Assembly (NCBI GenBank): GCA_025463515.1
Contig: JAODAQ010000022.1
Location: forward strand, 1-64,000
DNA from: Rhodoglobus sp.
GTDB taxonomy: Bacteria > Actinomycetota > Actinomycetes > Actinomycetales > Microbacteriaceae
Direction: 5' to 3'
DNA: 64,000 nucleotides
Shown: positions 9,603 through 17,986 of the stretch, piece after piece
Position numbering within the stretch: position 1 is the first letter of the stretch
Layout of the letters: every line of letters begins with the position of its first letter
The notes under the pieces: model-generated
Databases searched by the model: none
The model's input: only the letters and a program-made list of their open reading frames with translations
Told to the model about the DNA's origin: nothing
Position numbers and translations under genes: made by a program

Positions 9603-10794
9603 CTTCCGCCGGTTCTGGCTGGCCGAGACGGTCTCGGGCTTCGGCACCTACATCACCACCATCGCGCTGCAGGTGCTCGTCGTCGCCACACTCGGCGGCA
9701 CGGCGACCGACGTCGGGCTGCTCAACGCGTCCCGCTGGCTGCCGTACCTGCTGCTCGGCCTCGTAGTGGGTGCGCTGATCGACCGGCGGCGGCGCAGGCC
9801 CGTCCTCGTCGCGACGGACCTCGGCCGCGGCATCCTGCTCGGCCTGATCCCGCTGCTCTGGCTGCTGGGCGCGCTCACGCTGCCGGTGCTGCTCGTCATC
9901 GTGGCGGCGATCGGCGTGCTCACCCTGCTCAACGACTCGTCGACGCAGTCGTACCTGCCGCGGCTCGTGCCGCGCGAGGGGCTGCTCGGCGCGAACGCCC
10001 GGCTCGACCAGAGCGCGGCGGTCGCGCAGACGTCCGGGCCGCTCATCGCCGGCGGGCTCGTCTCGCTCGTCGGTGCGCCGCTGGCGGTGCTCGTGGATGC
10101 CGCGACCTATCTGTTCTCCGCGATCGTGCAGGCGGGCATCCGGGTCGTCGAGCCACCGCCGGTCGTCGAGAAGCTGCACCTCCGGCGCGACATCGCCGAG
10201 GGACTGCGCTGGGTGTACCGGCACCGCACCCTCGCCCCGGCGGCGATCACGAGCCACGTGTGGTTCCTCTTCAACAGCATGCTCACGACCGCCTTCGTGC
10301 CGTTCGTGCTGCTGTCCCTCGGTCTCAGCGCGCTCGAGCTCGGCATCGCGTTCGCGGCGGCGGGGGTGACGGGTCTCCTGGGCGCGCTGCTCTCCACGCG
10401 CCTGGGACTGCGGTGGGGCGTCGGCCCAGTCGTGATCGCCGGGCACCTGATCATGGCCGGGGGCTGGGCGGTCATCGCGCTGGTGCCGTCCGGGAATCCG
10501 TGGATCACCGTCGCGCTCCTCGCGGTCGGGCAGGGGCTGTACGGATTCGCCCTGGGGATCCAGAATGCGAACGAGATGGGCTACCGGCAGGCCGTCACGC
10601 CCGATGAGCTGCAGGGCCGCGTGAACACCACGATCCGGTCGATCAACCGCGCGGCGATCGTGCTCGGCGCCCCGCTCGGCGGCATCCTCGCCGACTCGAT
10701 CGGCTACCGCCCCACGTTCTGGATCGCGATCGCGGGCTTCGTCCTCGTGGCAGTGGCGCTCGCGCTGTCGCCGTTCCGCAGCGCGCGGCACTAG
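9595..10794 (+). CDS. MFS exporter, EntS-like
   Basis: 399 residues, about 12 membrane helices. The N-terminus FRRFWLAETVSGFGTYITTIALQ and the cytoplasmic loop with GRVNTTIRSINRAAIVLGAPLGG match the EntS/MFS_3 group of exporters for siderophores, macrolides and similar compounds. The RRRRRPVLVATDL loop after helix 2 is the usual MFS signature loop. Coupled to the upstream TOPRIM gene. Substrate unknown. Confidence 0.88.
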   Translation: MSDFRRFWLAETVSGFGTYITTIALQVLVVATLGGTATDVGLLNASRWLPYLLLGLVVGALIDRRRRRPVLVATDLGRGILLGLIPLLWLLGALTLPVLLVIVAAIGVLTLLNDSSTQSYLPRLVPREGLLGANARLDQSAAVAQTSGPLIAGGLVSLVGAPLAVLVDAATYLFSAIVQAGIRVVEPPPVVEKLHLRRDIAEGLRWVYRHRTLAPAAITSHVWFLFNSMLTTAFVPFVLLSLGLSALELGIAFAAAGVTGLLGALLSTRLGLRWGVGPVVIAGHLIMAGGWAVIALVPSGNPWITVALLAVGQGLYGFALGIQNANEMGYRQAVTPDELQGRVNTTIRSINRAAIVLGAPLGGILADSIGYRPTFWIAIAGFVLVAVALALSPFRSARH

Positions 10795-10919
10795 CCGGGG
10801 CGGCCGCGGCCGCCCGCGCCGGGCGAGTCGGCAATAACTGCTCCTCCCGAGCGCGGGAAGAGCACTTTGTGCAAACTCGCGCTGCAGGAGCGGGTCGCGG
10901 CACGACTTGTTGTGACCAA

Positions 10920-10940
10920 GTACTGTGCGTGATACAGTAC
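10920..10940. promoter_or_regulatory. GTACTGT-N7-ACAGTAC operator, candidate PadR site
   Basis: Perfect 7-bp inverted repeat with a 7-bp spacer, ending 5 bp before the ATG of the PadR gene. Short dyads of this spacing are usual for PadR-family repressors and the site covers the likely start of transcription, so autorepression of the PadR/ABC operon is expected. Confidence 0.65.
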
Positions 10941-10945
10941 CGGAC

Positions 10946-11305
10946 ATGGCACCGAACACCTCTCCCCCCACAGGCGACGCATTCGCGTCCGACCTGCTCC
11001 GCGGGCACACCGACACGATCGTGCTCGGCACCCTGCGCACGACCGACCGCTACGGCTTCGAGATCTACAAGACGATCCGCGACGCGACGGGCGGCGACTA
11101 CGAGATCAAGGAGGCGACGCTCTACGCGACCTTCCGGCGTCTCACGAAAGACGGGCTCGTCGAGGCGTACTGGGGCGACGAGACGCAGGGCGGCCGCCGC
11201 AAGTACTACCGCATCACGGATGCGGGGCGCGCCGTCTACACGCAGAACGTCAAGGACTGGACCGCCACCCAGCGCATCATCAACACACTTCTGGAGACCA
11301 AATGA
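10946..11305 (+). CDS. PadR-family transcriptional regulator
   Basis: 119 residues from the ATG at 10946, chosen over an in-frame GTG 21 bp upstream because that start would lie inside the dyad. Winged-helix motifs LRTTDRYGFEIYKTI, then EATLYATFRRLTKDGLVE and GGRRKYYRITDAG are diagnostic of PadR. Overlaps the next gene in ATGA. First gene of an operon PadR - membrane protein - ABC ATPase - ABC permease, a common actinobacterial drug-efflux arrangement in which the regulator represses its own exporter. Confidence 0.92.
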   Translation: MAPNTSPPTGDAFASDLLRGHTDTIVLGTLRTTDRYGFEIYKTIRDATGGDYEIKEATLYATFRRLTKDGLVEAYWGDETQGGRRKYYRITDAGRAVYTQNVKDWTATQRIINTLLETK

Positions 11306-12171
11306 ACACCAACATCCACCGGTACCTCGACGACGCCTTCGTGGGCATCGAGGTCACCCCCGACATCCAAGACCTCAAGGAGGAGCTGCGCGGCAGCCTC
11401 TCGGCCCGCGCCGACGAACTGCAGGCGGGCGGTATGGATGCCGCGACCGCGGCCGCCACGGCCGTGCAGGAGCTCGGCGACATCCAGGAGCTCGTGGCCT
11501 CCCTCGACGACGGATCCCCCGCCGGCGACACCATGGCGGAGCTCGTGCAGCGCAACGCGGTGAAGCCGAAGCCGGGCTTCGTCGTCCGCGCGGTCGTGCT
11601 CGCGCTGCTGCTCTCCGCAGCCGCCGTGGTCGTGCTCCTCGTGGCCCTCCACGTGATCGACCTCTCGTGGTGGATCGCGCCGGCCGTGTTCGGGGCCGCC
11701 GTCAGCGCCCTCGTGCTCGACACCCTGCGGCAGGAGACGAGCCAGCACTACCCGGTGCGCGGCGGGCGGGCCGTGGGCTTCGGCCTCGCCTCGCTCGGCA
11801 TGGGCCTCGGCCTCGGGCTGGTGGGCGCGTTCGTCGGCGAGCCAGAGGCGGGCATCCTGGTCGCGGGTGTCGCCCTCGTCCTGGTTGCGGCCATCGCGTT
11901 CACCTGGCTCGGCGTCACGCAGACCAACCGCACGAAGCCGTGGGCGCTCGAGCTCCAGCGCGCCTACGCCGTGGAGGACCGCTTCTCCCAGGACCCGGCC
12001 GCGGCAGCCCGCTTCGGCCTCTACACCGTCGTGATCTGGGTGCTCGGGTTCGCGCTGTTCGGCGTGCTGAGCTTCACCGTCGGATTCGCGTGGTCGTGGC
12101 TCGCCATCATCGGCGCGCTCGTCGTGTTCTTCCTGGTGCTGGCCCGCATGCTCTTCGAGGTGAAGAAATGA
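11302..12171 (+). CDS. permease-prefix-domain membrane protein
   Basis: 289 residues. The N-terminal about 85 residues (DLKEELRGSLSARADELQAGG, ending in AVQELGD) form the soluble permease prefix domain 1, followed by about six membrane helices in a DUF1700/DUF1129-like arrangement. Start codon overlaps the PadR stop (ATGA) and its own stop overlaps the ABC ATPase start (ATGA). Such proteins are routinely encoded between PadR and DrrAB-type exporters; their biochemical role is unknown. Confidence 0.8.
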   Translation: MNTNIHRYLDDAFVGIEVTPDIQDLKEELRGSLSARADELQAGGMDAATAAATAVQELGDIQELVASLDDGSPAGDTMAELVQRNAVKPKPGFVVRAVVLALLLSAAAVVVLLVALHVIDLSWWIAPAVFGAAVSALVLDTLRQETSQHYPVRGGRAVGFGLASLGMGLGLGLVGAFVGEPEAGILVAGVALVLVAAIAFTWLGVTQTNRTKPWALELQRAYAVEDRFSQDPAAAARFGLYTVVIWVLGFALFGVLSFTVGFAWSWLAIIGALVVFFLVLARMLFEVKK

Positions 12172-13121
12172 TCTCGGCCAGCGACCTCACGAAGACCTAC
12201 CCCGGCAAGCCGCGCGTCGTGGCCCTCGACGGGCTGAGCTTCGAGGCGCAGTCCGGCACCATCTACGGGCTGCTCGGGCCGAACGGCGCGGGCAAGTCCA
12301 CGACCGTGAAGATCCTCTCGACGCTCTCGAAGGCCGACTCGGGCACCGCTCTCGTCGCGGGGATCGATGTGGCGAAGCATCCGGAGCGCGTCCGCAAGGC
12401 GATCGGCTTCGTCGCGCAGAAGCAGGTCTCCGACCCCATGGACACCGGCCGCGAGAACCTCAGGCTCGCCGGCCAGCTGCAGGGCATGACCGCGCGGGAT
12501 GCCGCGGCGCGGGCCAGCGAGCTGCTCGAGCGCTTCTCGCTCGCGGACGCCGCCGACCGCCAGGTGAAGACCTACTCCGGCGGCATGGCCCGCAAGCTCG
12601 ACGTCGCGATCGGGCTCATGCACCGGCCGACCGTGCTCTTCCTCGACGAGCCGACCACCGGCCTCGACCCGGAGGCGCGAGCCGACATGTGGGCCGAGCT
12701 CGAGACCATGGCCGCGGTCGAGCAGATGACCGTGCTGCTCACCACCCACTCCCTCGAGGAGGCCGACCGGCTCGCGAGCCGTCTCGCCATCGTCGACCAC
12801 GGCCGAGTCGTGGCCGAGGGCACCCCCGAGGAGCTCAAGGACGGCCTGCACGGCGACGCCGTGTTCGTGGAGCTGCGAAGCGATACGGATGCCGGTGCCG
12901 CCCTCGAGGCGGTGACCCGAGTCCCCGGCCTCAGCGAGGTGCTGCTCGACGGCCGCGTCATCCGCGGCCGTGCGACGGCGGGAGCCGTCGCACTCCCCCA
13001 CGTGCTCGCCGCGCTCGACGCCGAGCGACTCGCCGTGGCATCCGCCACCGTCGCCCGCCCGAGCCTGGACGACGTATACCTCCGCCACACCGGCCACACC
13101 CTGGGGGCGAAGGCAGCATGA
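12168..13121 (+). CDS. daunorubicin-resistance-type ABC transporter ATPase (DrrA-like)
   Basis: 317 residues from the ATG at 12168. Walker A GPNGAGKST at about residues 37-45, signature YSGGM, Walker B VLFLDEPTTGLDP and switch histidine in TTHSLEEAD are all intact. The C-terminal about 90-residue extension is typical of DrrA-like exporters (LSEVLLDGRVIRG, then PSLDDVYLRHTGH). Energises the permease encoded next; the pair probably exports a hydrophobic drug or lipid-like compound under PadR control. Confidence 0.93.
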   Translation: MISASDLTKTYPGKPRVVALDGLSFEAQSGTIYGLLGPNGAGKSTTVKILSTLSKADSGTALVAGIDVAKHPERVRKAIGFVAQKQVSDPMDTGRENLRLAGQLQGMTARDAAARASELLERFSLADAADRQVKTYSGGMARKLDVAIGLMHRPTVLFLDEPTTGLDPEARADMWAELETMAAVEQMTVLLTTHSLEEADRLASRLAIVDHGRVVAEGTPEELKDGLHGDAVFVELRSDTDAGAALEAVTRVPGLSEVLLDGRVIRGRATAGAVALPHVLAALDAERLAVASATVARPSLDDVYLRHTGHTLGAKAA

Positions 13122-13894
13122 CCGCCATCACGCACACCACCATCCTCACCGCGAGGCAGCTGCGCGCGTTCATCCGCGTGCCGTTCTACCTCGTGATGAA
13201 CCTGATCCAGCCCATCATCTGGCTGCTGCTCTTCGGGCAGCTGTTCACGAAGGTCGTCGACATCCCCGGGTTCACCGGCGGCGACGACTACCTCGTGTTC
13301 CTCACGCCCGGCATCGTCATGATGATGGCGCTCTTCGGCAGCGCGTGGGCGGGCACCGCGTTCATCCAGGACATGGACCGCGGCGTCATGGACAGGTTCC
13401 TCACCTCGCCGACGAGCCGCGGCGGGATGATCGTCTCGACGATGCTCTACCAGTCCGTGCTCGCCGTGCTCCAGACGCTCGTCGTGCTGGGCGTGGCCTG
13501 GCTGGCGGGCGCGCGCTTCGGCGGCGGCATCCTCGGGACGCTCGTGCTGCTGCTCGCGACAGTGCTCCTCACCTTCGTCTTCTCGGCGTTCTCGAACGCG
13601 ATCGCGCTCATCGCGAAGCAGCAGACCGCGCTCATCGCGATCTCGCAGCTCATCTCGTTCCCGCTCATGTTCCTGAGCTCGGCGATCATGGACACCTCGC
13701 TCTCGCCCGCGTGGGTCGGCGAGGTCGCGCGGTTCAACCCGTTCGAATGGGCGGTTGTCGCGGGGCGCGGCGCCCTGCAGGACTCGCCGGACTGGGGCGC
13801 CGTGTGGGCGAACCTGGGGCTGCTCGCCGCCCTCGCGGTGATCATGACCTGGCTCGCGACGCGGGCGTTCCGCGCCTACCAGCGGGCCGCCTAG
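13118..13894 (+). CDS. ABC-2 type permease (DrrB-like)
   Basis: 258 residues with six membrane helices. N-terminal QLRAFIRVPFYLVMNLIQPIIW and the conserved patch AFIQDMDRGVMDRFLTSPTSR match ABC-2/DrrB permeases. The ATG overlaps the ATPase stop (ATGA). Last gene of the operon; a strong hairpin follows. Confidence 0.92.
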   Translation: MTAITHTTILTARQLRAFIRVPFYLVMNLIQPIIWLLLFGQLFTKVVDIPGFTGGDDYLVFLTPGIVMMMALFGSAWAGTAFIQDMDRGVMDRFLTSPTSRGGMIVSTMLYQSVLAVLQTLVVLGVAWLAGARFGGGILGTLVLLLATVLLTFVFSAFSNAIALIAKQQTALIAISQLISFPLMFLSSAIMDTSLSPAWVGEVARFNPFEWAVVAGRGALQDSPDWGAVWANLGLLAALAVIMTWLATRAFRAYQRAA

Positions 13895-13898
13895 CGCC

Positions 13899-13917
13899 GG
13901 TTAAGCCTGTCGAAACC
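13899..13917. repeat. GGTTAAGCCTGTCGAAACC element
   Basis: A 19-bp element sharing the ends (GGTT...CGAAACC) of the repeats at 5368-5494, placed directly after the permease stop codon. Confidence 0.55.
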
Positions 13918-13919
13918 CC

Positions 13920-13958
13920 AGCGGCGTGATCGTTTCATCTCGAAACGGTCACGCCGCT
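13920..13958. terminator. long perfect hairpin after the PadR/ABC operon
   Basis: A 17-bp stem (13920-13936 with 13942-13958; one G:T pair) closed by a 5-base loop. No T-run follows, as is common for terminators of GC-rich actinobacteria. Confidence 0.75.
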
Positions 13959-14016
13959 TGCACGTGCACGCGCGCTCACGCTACGTTCGTACTCACGCCA
14001 ATGAAAGGAGGCCGTC

Positions 14017-14076
14017 ATGTTCAACCCAATGGGAAGTTCCCTCATCGCCGGCTTCGCTGGCGTCTTCACCGCATAG
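14017..14076 (+). CDS. 19-residue leader-like peptide with strong ribosome site
   Basis: MFNPMGSSLIAGFAGVFTA, preceded by AAAGGAGG with 6-7 bases to the ATG, the best Shine-Dalgarno in this neighbourhood. A small hairpin (CCACCG/CGGTGG, 14094-14110) follows. It lies 180 bp upstream of the gene at 14256 and may be a leader peptide, a small hydrophobic peptide in its own right, or a chance ORF. The rest of the 13895-14255 gap holds only the terminator and this peptide. Confidence 0.4.
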   Translation: MFNPMGSSLIAGFAGVFTA

Positions 14077-14255
14077 CCCGCTGACGGATTCCGCCACCGG
14101 CTCACGGTGGTGACGCTCTCGAAGCTCTCTCGTCTCTCACAGACGATCGCCCCGTCGACGACCGGTCACATCCGACACGGTCGACCCACTCCGCCGCTCA
14201 CGAAGCGGCATCTCCGGGCGCGCGCACGCGCCAGCAGTGAAGGAACACAACTCTC

Positions 14256-14516
14256 ATGAATTCGACCTTGACGACCGCTCCCGGTCGCCACGACCACCCG
14301 CCCATACAGACGCAGTCGCACCCCGTGCGCCGAGTCGGAACGCTCGACCGCATCGCCCTGCACCTGGGCGTCGCCCTCATCAAGTGGGGACGCCGCCCGC
14401 AGCTCGTGCAGTCGCGCGAGCGCCGCGCCAACCGCTACGAGCAGCAGCTCGCCCGGCTGGAGCGCGAGCGCCAGTTCGAGCGCAACTACAGGCTCAACAC
14501 GCAGTCGGTGCGATGA
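14256..14516 (+). CDS. small basic hypothetical protein
   Basis: 86 residues with a helical, amphipathic middle (LDRIALHLGVALIKWG) and a strongly basic C-terminal helix (RERRANRYEQQLARLERER). The charge pattern suggests a nucleic-acid- or membrane-surface-binding peptide; no family is recognised beyond a general resemblance to short actinobacterial proteins of the same design. Followed at once by a 14-bp terminator hairpin. Confidence 0.65.
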   Translation: MNSTLTTAPGRHDHPPIQTQSHPVRRVGTLDRIALHLGVALIKWGRRPQLVQSRERRANRYEQQLARLERERQFERNYRLNTQSVR

Positions 14517-14528
14517 GCACCCCCACGA

Positions 14529-14560
14529 GGCCGTCGCCGGAGTCCGCTCCGGCGACGGCC
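14529..14560. terminator. bidirectional hairpin GGCCGTCGCCGGAG / CTCCGGCGACGGCC
   Basis: Perfect 14-bp stem with a 4-base loop between two convergent genes. Confidence 0.85.
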
Positions 14561-14568
14561 TTCGCCGG

Positions 14569-15171
14569 TTAACTGTCGCGGTTGTCCGGCTCGTCGAACT
14601 CCTCGAGCGCCTCGACTATCGCGTCGTTCGACCCCTCGTCCAGCGTGCCCGTCCCGTCGGGGTAGCCGGCCTCGTCCGGGAACTCGACCACGAACGGCTT
14701 CGCCTTCGGGGCAGGCTCCACGTCCGGGTCCACGGGGTGGTGGCTCGTGATGGAGAGCCGGTTGAACGAGTTGATGGCGATGCCAAGCCAGCGCACGGCG
14801 GCGACCTGGGCATCCGTGAGCTCGGGGTGGTCGTCGTCGGCAGCGCGGCGGCCGGAGGTGACCTCCGCGATGAGGGTGATCTCCTCCGTGATCGCGAGGG
14901 CGGCGCACTCCGCCTCGGTGAAGTAGTCGGTGTCGCGCCAGGCCGAGAGCACGGCGAGGCGGTCGGCCGTCTCGCCCTTGGCCAGGGCATCCCGCGTGTG
15001 CAGCCGCAGGCAGTATGCGCACCCGTTGATCTGCGACGCCCGCAGCTTCACCAGCTCGATCAGAAGCGGCTGCAGCCCCACCGAGAGGGCCGCGCGCTCG
15101 GCCTCCTTGCTCACGCCGAGCAGCGCCTTGTAGACATCCGGAAAGGCCTTGTCGAGAAATATCGTGCGCAT
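14569..15171 (-). CDS. carboxymuconolactone decarboxylase/AhpD-like protein
   Basis: 200 residues from the ATG at 15171, chosen because GGAAGGAA precedes it. The redox CxxC of the AhpD fold is at INGCAYCLRLH, with the usual EL-VKLRASQ before it and an acidic tail after. Third gene of an operon with two NmrA-like oxidoreductases, 14 bp after the second. This triplet next to an ECF41 sigma factor is the classical ECF41 target set, so its role is probably in detoxification or redox stress rather than aromatic catabolism. Confidence 0.88.
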   Translation of the reverse strand: MRTIFLDKAFPDVYKALLGVSKEAERAALSVGLQPLLIELVKLRASQINGCAYCLRLHTRDALAKGETADRLAVLSAWRDTDYFTEAECAALAITEEITLIAEVTSGRRAADDDHPELTDAQVAAVRWLGIAINSFNRLSITSHHPVDPDVEPAPKAKPFVVEFPDEAGYPDGTGTLDEGSNDAIVEALEEFDEPDNRDS

Positions 15172-15185
15172 GGATGTTCCTTCCG

Positions 15186-15941
15186 TCAGCGCGGCGCTGC
15201 GCCGAGCCACTCGGCGAACCGCGTCGTCGCGAGGGTGGCGCCGGCGCCCGGGAGCAGTTCCCGTTCGTCGAGCTCCGTTCCAAAGTACCTCGCGAGCGGA
15301 TCGGCCACGACCTCGCGCGGGTCGTCCCGCAGCCGAAGTTCGGTGCGCACGAGCTCCTCGAGGCGGAACTGCTCGGGCCCGGCGAACTCGAGCACGCCGT
15401 TCGCGGGCGCGCCCAGGGCGACTCCGGCGACGGCCGCGGCGATGTCGTCGCCCGCGATCGGCTGGATCAGCGCGCGCGACAGCCTGACGACGTGGCCGAC
15501 GGTCGCGGCATCCGCGATGCTCTTCACGAACTCGAAGAACTGGGTGCCGTGCACTATCGAGTACGGCTTGCCGGAGTCGCGGATCAACTTCTCCTGCGCC
15601 TCCTTCGCCGTGAAGTACCCGCCCTCGGATGCCGCGAGCCGGTCGGTGCCGACCGCGGAGAGTGCGACGTGGTGCGCCACGCCCGCCGCCGCGCCGTAGG
15701 TGAGCAGGTTGAGCGTGGACGCGTAGAAGAAGTCGAGTGCGGCGCGGTCGTCGAAGTAGCCGGAGTTCGAGGTGTCGACGACGGTCTCGACGCCCGCGAG
15801 GGCCTCCTGCACCCCCTCGCCGGTGTAGGAGTTCACGCCCGTGGCGCGCGCGGCGACGACGACGTCATGCCCCTGTGACCGCAGGCGGCTCACGACCTTC
15901 GTGCCGATGAGGCCGGTGCCTCCGACGACCGCGATCCTCAT
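15186..15941 (-). CDS. NmrA-like NAD(P)-dependent oxidoreductase
   Basis: 251 residues from the ATG at 15941, which overlaps the stop of the preceding paralogue. Rossmann motif VVGGTGLIGTKVV at residues 4-16; TSNSGYFDD and VALSAVGTDRL are characteristic of atypical SDR/NmrA proteins that lack the usual YxxxK pair in its standard place. About half identical by eye to the next gene upstream, so the two arose by duplication. Part of the probable ECF41 regulon. Confidence 0.88.
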   Translation of the reverse strand: MRIAVVGGTGLIGTKVVSRLRSQGHDVVVAARATGVNSYTGEGVQEALAGVETVVDTSNSGYFDDRAALDFFYASTLNLLTYGAAAGVAHHVALSAVGTDRLAASEGGYFTAKEAQEKLIRDSGKPYSIVHGTQFFEFVKSIADAATVGHVVRLSRALIQPIAGDDIAAAVAGVALGAPANGVLEFAGPEQFRLEELVRTELRLRDDPREVVADPLARYFGTELDERELLPGAGATLATTRFAEWLGAAPR

Positions 15942-16666
15942 GCGCGGGCCGCCCACTCCGCGTAGCCCAGGGTGGAGAGCTGCGCGCCCTCGCCCGGCGT
16001 GAGCTCCCGGCCGGCCAGCGGGGTGCCGAAGTACTCCGCGTCGGGGCCGGTGGTGACCGTGCGGCCCAAGTGGTCGCGCATGAAGTCGTCCATCGGGAAC
16101 GCCTCGGGTCCGCCGATCTCGAGACGGCCGTTGAGCGGCTCATGAGCCGCCGTGCGGGCGACGACCGCCGCGACATCCGTGGCCGCGATCGGCTGGAAGT
16201 AGCCGTGCGGCAGGGTGACGACGCCGTCGACAGTGGCGGAGTCGGCGATGCGGCCGACGAACTCGAAGAACTGCGTGGCCTCGATGATCGAGTACGGCAC
16301 CCCCGACTCCTCGATGAGCTTCTCCTGCGCGACCTTCGCCCGCAGGTAGCCGCTCTTGGGCAGCCGGCCTGCGCCGACTATCGAGAGCGCGACGTGGTGC
16401 TTGACGCCCGCGGTCTTCTCCGCGGCGAGCTGGTTCGCGGTCGAGACCGTGAAGAAGCCCATGACGTCGTCGTCGGCGAACGACGGCGAGTTGGTGACGT
16501 CGACGACCACGTCGGCGCCGGCGAAAGCCTCCGCGAGGCCCGCGCCGGTGAGCGTGTCCACGCCCGAGCTGGGCGAGGCGGCGACGGCCTCGTGGCCGTG
16601 CTCGCCCAGCATGGTGACGACCTGAGAGCCGATGAGCCCGGTTCCCCCGATGACGACGATCTTCAT
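15938..16666 (-). CDS. NmrA-like NAD(P)-dependent oxidoreductase (paralogue)
   Basis: 242 residues from the ATG at 16666 (MKIVVIGGTGLIGSQVV). Same architecture as the next gene, including VALSIVGAGRLP and a tail ending LSTLGYAEW. First gene of the three-gene operon; the TGTCACA-N16-TGTC promoter ends about 50 bp upstream of its start. Likely an atypical SDR that binds NAD(P)H; substrate unknown. Confidence 0.88.
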   Translation of the reverse strand: MKIVVIGGTGLIGSQVVTMLGEHGHEAVAASPSSGVDTLTGAGLAEAFAGADVVVDVTNSPSFADDDVMGFFTVSTANQLAAEKTAGVKHHVALSIVGAGRLPKSGYLRAKVAQEKLIEESGVPYSIIEATQFFEFVGRIADSATVDGVVTLPHGYFQPIAATDVAAVVARTAAHEPLNGRLEIGGPEAFPMDDFMRDHLGRTVTTGPDAEYFGTPLAGRELTPGEGAQLSTLGYAEWAARA

Positions 16667-16718
16667 GAGAATGCCCTTTCGTGATGCCGGATGCCCTTTC
16701 GCCCCGGTCACGAGCTAA

Positions 16719-16745
16719 GACAGCGCGCCCCGCCGATCTGTGACA
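16719..16745 (-). promoter_or_regulatory. ECF41-type promoter TGTCACA-N16-TGTC
   Basis: On the minus strand the -35 element TGTCACA (16745-16739) and -10 element TGTC (16722-16719) are separated by exactly 16 bp. It begins one base after the stop codon of the NTF2-like gene and drives the oxidoreductase/CMD operon. The same sequence with identical spacing precedes the sigma gene. Confidence 0.85.
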
Positions 16746-16746
16746 G

Positions 16747-17109
16747 CTAGCTGTTCCAGCGCCTCAGCTTGAGCGGGCTGAGGGTGATCCACACCCGCGC
16801 GATCCGGTTTGCCTCGAAGCCGAAGCTCACGATGCACGACACCCGCTCGCCGCGGCGGGCGACGATCGCGCACACGCCGTTGACCTGCTGCGCCGAGAGG
16901 TCGGCGCCGTCGAGCGCGTCCAGCAGTCTCGGGACGACCTCGTCGCCGGTCAGCGGCCAGGTGGAGGCGATCAGGTCGCCACCGGTGTCGATGAGCGCCA
17001 CGACCTCGGGCGAGAGCAGGGTGTGGAGGGAGGGGGCATCCCGGCGCTCGCAGGCGTCGCGCACCTGCTGCACTACCGCGTCCCGCGCCCCCGGAGGGAG
17101 TGCGGTCAT
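16747..17109 (-). CDS. NTF2/SnoaL-like small protein coupled to the ECF41 sigma factor
   Basis: 120 residues from the ATG at 17109, overlapping the sigma-factor stop in ATGA. The pattern (helical N-terminus, VALIDTGGDLIAS, VVARRGERVSCIVSFGFEANRIARVWITLSP read in parts) matches the cone-shaped NTF2/SnoaL fold, like the C-terminal domain of ECF41 itself. It may bind the same ligand or contact the sigma factor. No catalytic residues can be assigned. Confidence 0.75.
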   Translation of the reverse strand: MTALPPGARDAVVQQVRDACERRDAPSLHTLLSPEVVALIDTGGDLIASTWPLTGDEVVPRLLDALDGADLSAQQVNGVCAIVARRGERVSCIVSFGFEANRIARVWITLSPLKLRRWNS

Positions 17110-17966
17110 CGCGCGGAGACGCTGCCCAGCTTCTCCGGGTTCATCATCCACAGCAGCTGGTCGATGCCCTCGTCCGATGCGGACGCGGTGACGACGGTGA
17201 AGTCGACGCCGTCGCGGCTGAGCACGACCGAGGGCTGGCCGTTCGCCTCGGTCCAGCGCAGGGACACTCCTACCCAGAAGTGGCTCGCGAACGCGGCGAC
17301 GAATTTAGCGACGCGGGTGCGGCCGATGACCGGGATGCGCGCGGCCAGCGCCAGCCCGCCCCCGTCGGAGTAGCTCACGACGTCCTCGGCGAACAGCTTC
17401 TCGAGGGTCTCGAAGTCGCCGGCCTGAGCGGCCTCGAGGAATGCGGCGAGCAGTTCGCGCTGCTGCTTGCTCGCCACCGGCGCGCGCCGCTCGGCGACGA
17501 GGTGCTTGCGCGCCCGGCTCACGAGCTGCCGCACCGCCGGCTCTTTGAGCTGCACGATCTCGGCGATCGTGGAGTACGGGTAGTCGAAGGCCTCGCGCAG
17601 CACGTACGCGGCGCGCTCCACGGGCGAGAGCTTCTCGAGCAGCAGGAGCACGGCGAACTCGAGTGCCTCACCGCGCTCTGCGCCGAGGGCGGGGTCGGCG
17701 CTCGTGTCGACCGGTTCGGGCAGCCACGGGCCGATGTAGGTCTCGTGGCGGGCCCGGGCCGAGGTCGCGGCGTTGATCGCGAGCCTCGTGGTCGCCGTGG
17801 CGAGGAATGCGGCGGGCGACTCGACCGTGCCGCGGTCGTAGGCCTGCCAGCGCAGCCAGACCTCCTGGAGGATGTCCTCCGCCTCGGTCGCGCTGCCCAG
17901 CATCCGGTACGCGATGCCGAACAGGCGCGGCCGCACCTCCATGAACTGCTCCACACCATCACTCAT
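17106..17966 (-). CDS. ECF41-group RNA polymerase sigma factor with SnoaL-like C-terminal domain
   Basis: 286 residues. Sigma region 2 (residues 7-75, AYRMLGSATEAEDILQEVWLRW), the ECF41 linker WLPEP (81-85), region 4 (110-160, LSPVERAAYVLREAF), and a fused NTF2/SnoaL-like domain with the ECF41 hallmarks DGGG (201-204) and NPEKL (276-280). In this group the C-terminal extension replaces an anti-sigma factor and tunes activity. GGAGGAG lies 6 bases before the ATG. The gene has its own ECF41-type promoter, so it is autoregulated. Confidence 0.95.
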   Translation of the reverse strand: MSDGVEQFMEVRPRLFGIAYRMLGSATEAEDILQEVWLRWQAYDRGTVESPAAFLATATTRLAINAATSARARHETYIGPWLPEPVDTSADPALGAERGEALEFAVLLLLEKLSPVERAAYVLREAFDYPYSTIAEIVQLKEPAVRQLVSRARKHLVAERRAPVASKQQRELLAAFLEAAQAGDFETLEKLFAEDVVSYSDGGGLALAARIPVIGRTRVAKFVAAFASHFWVGVSLRWTEANGQPSVVLSRDGVDFTVVTASASDEGIDQLLWMMNPEKLGSVSAR

Positions 17967-17986
17967 GAGACTCCTCCACTAGTCAA

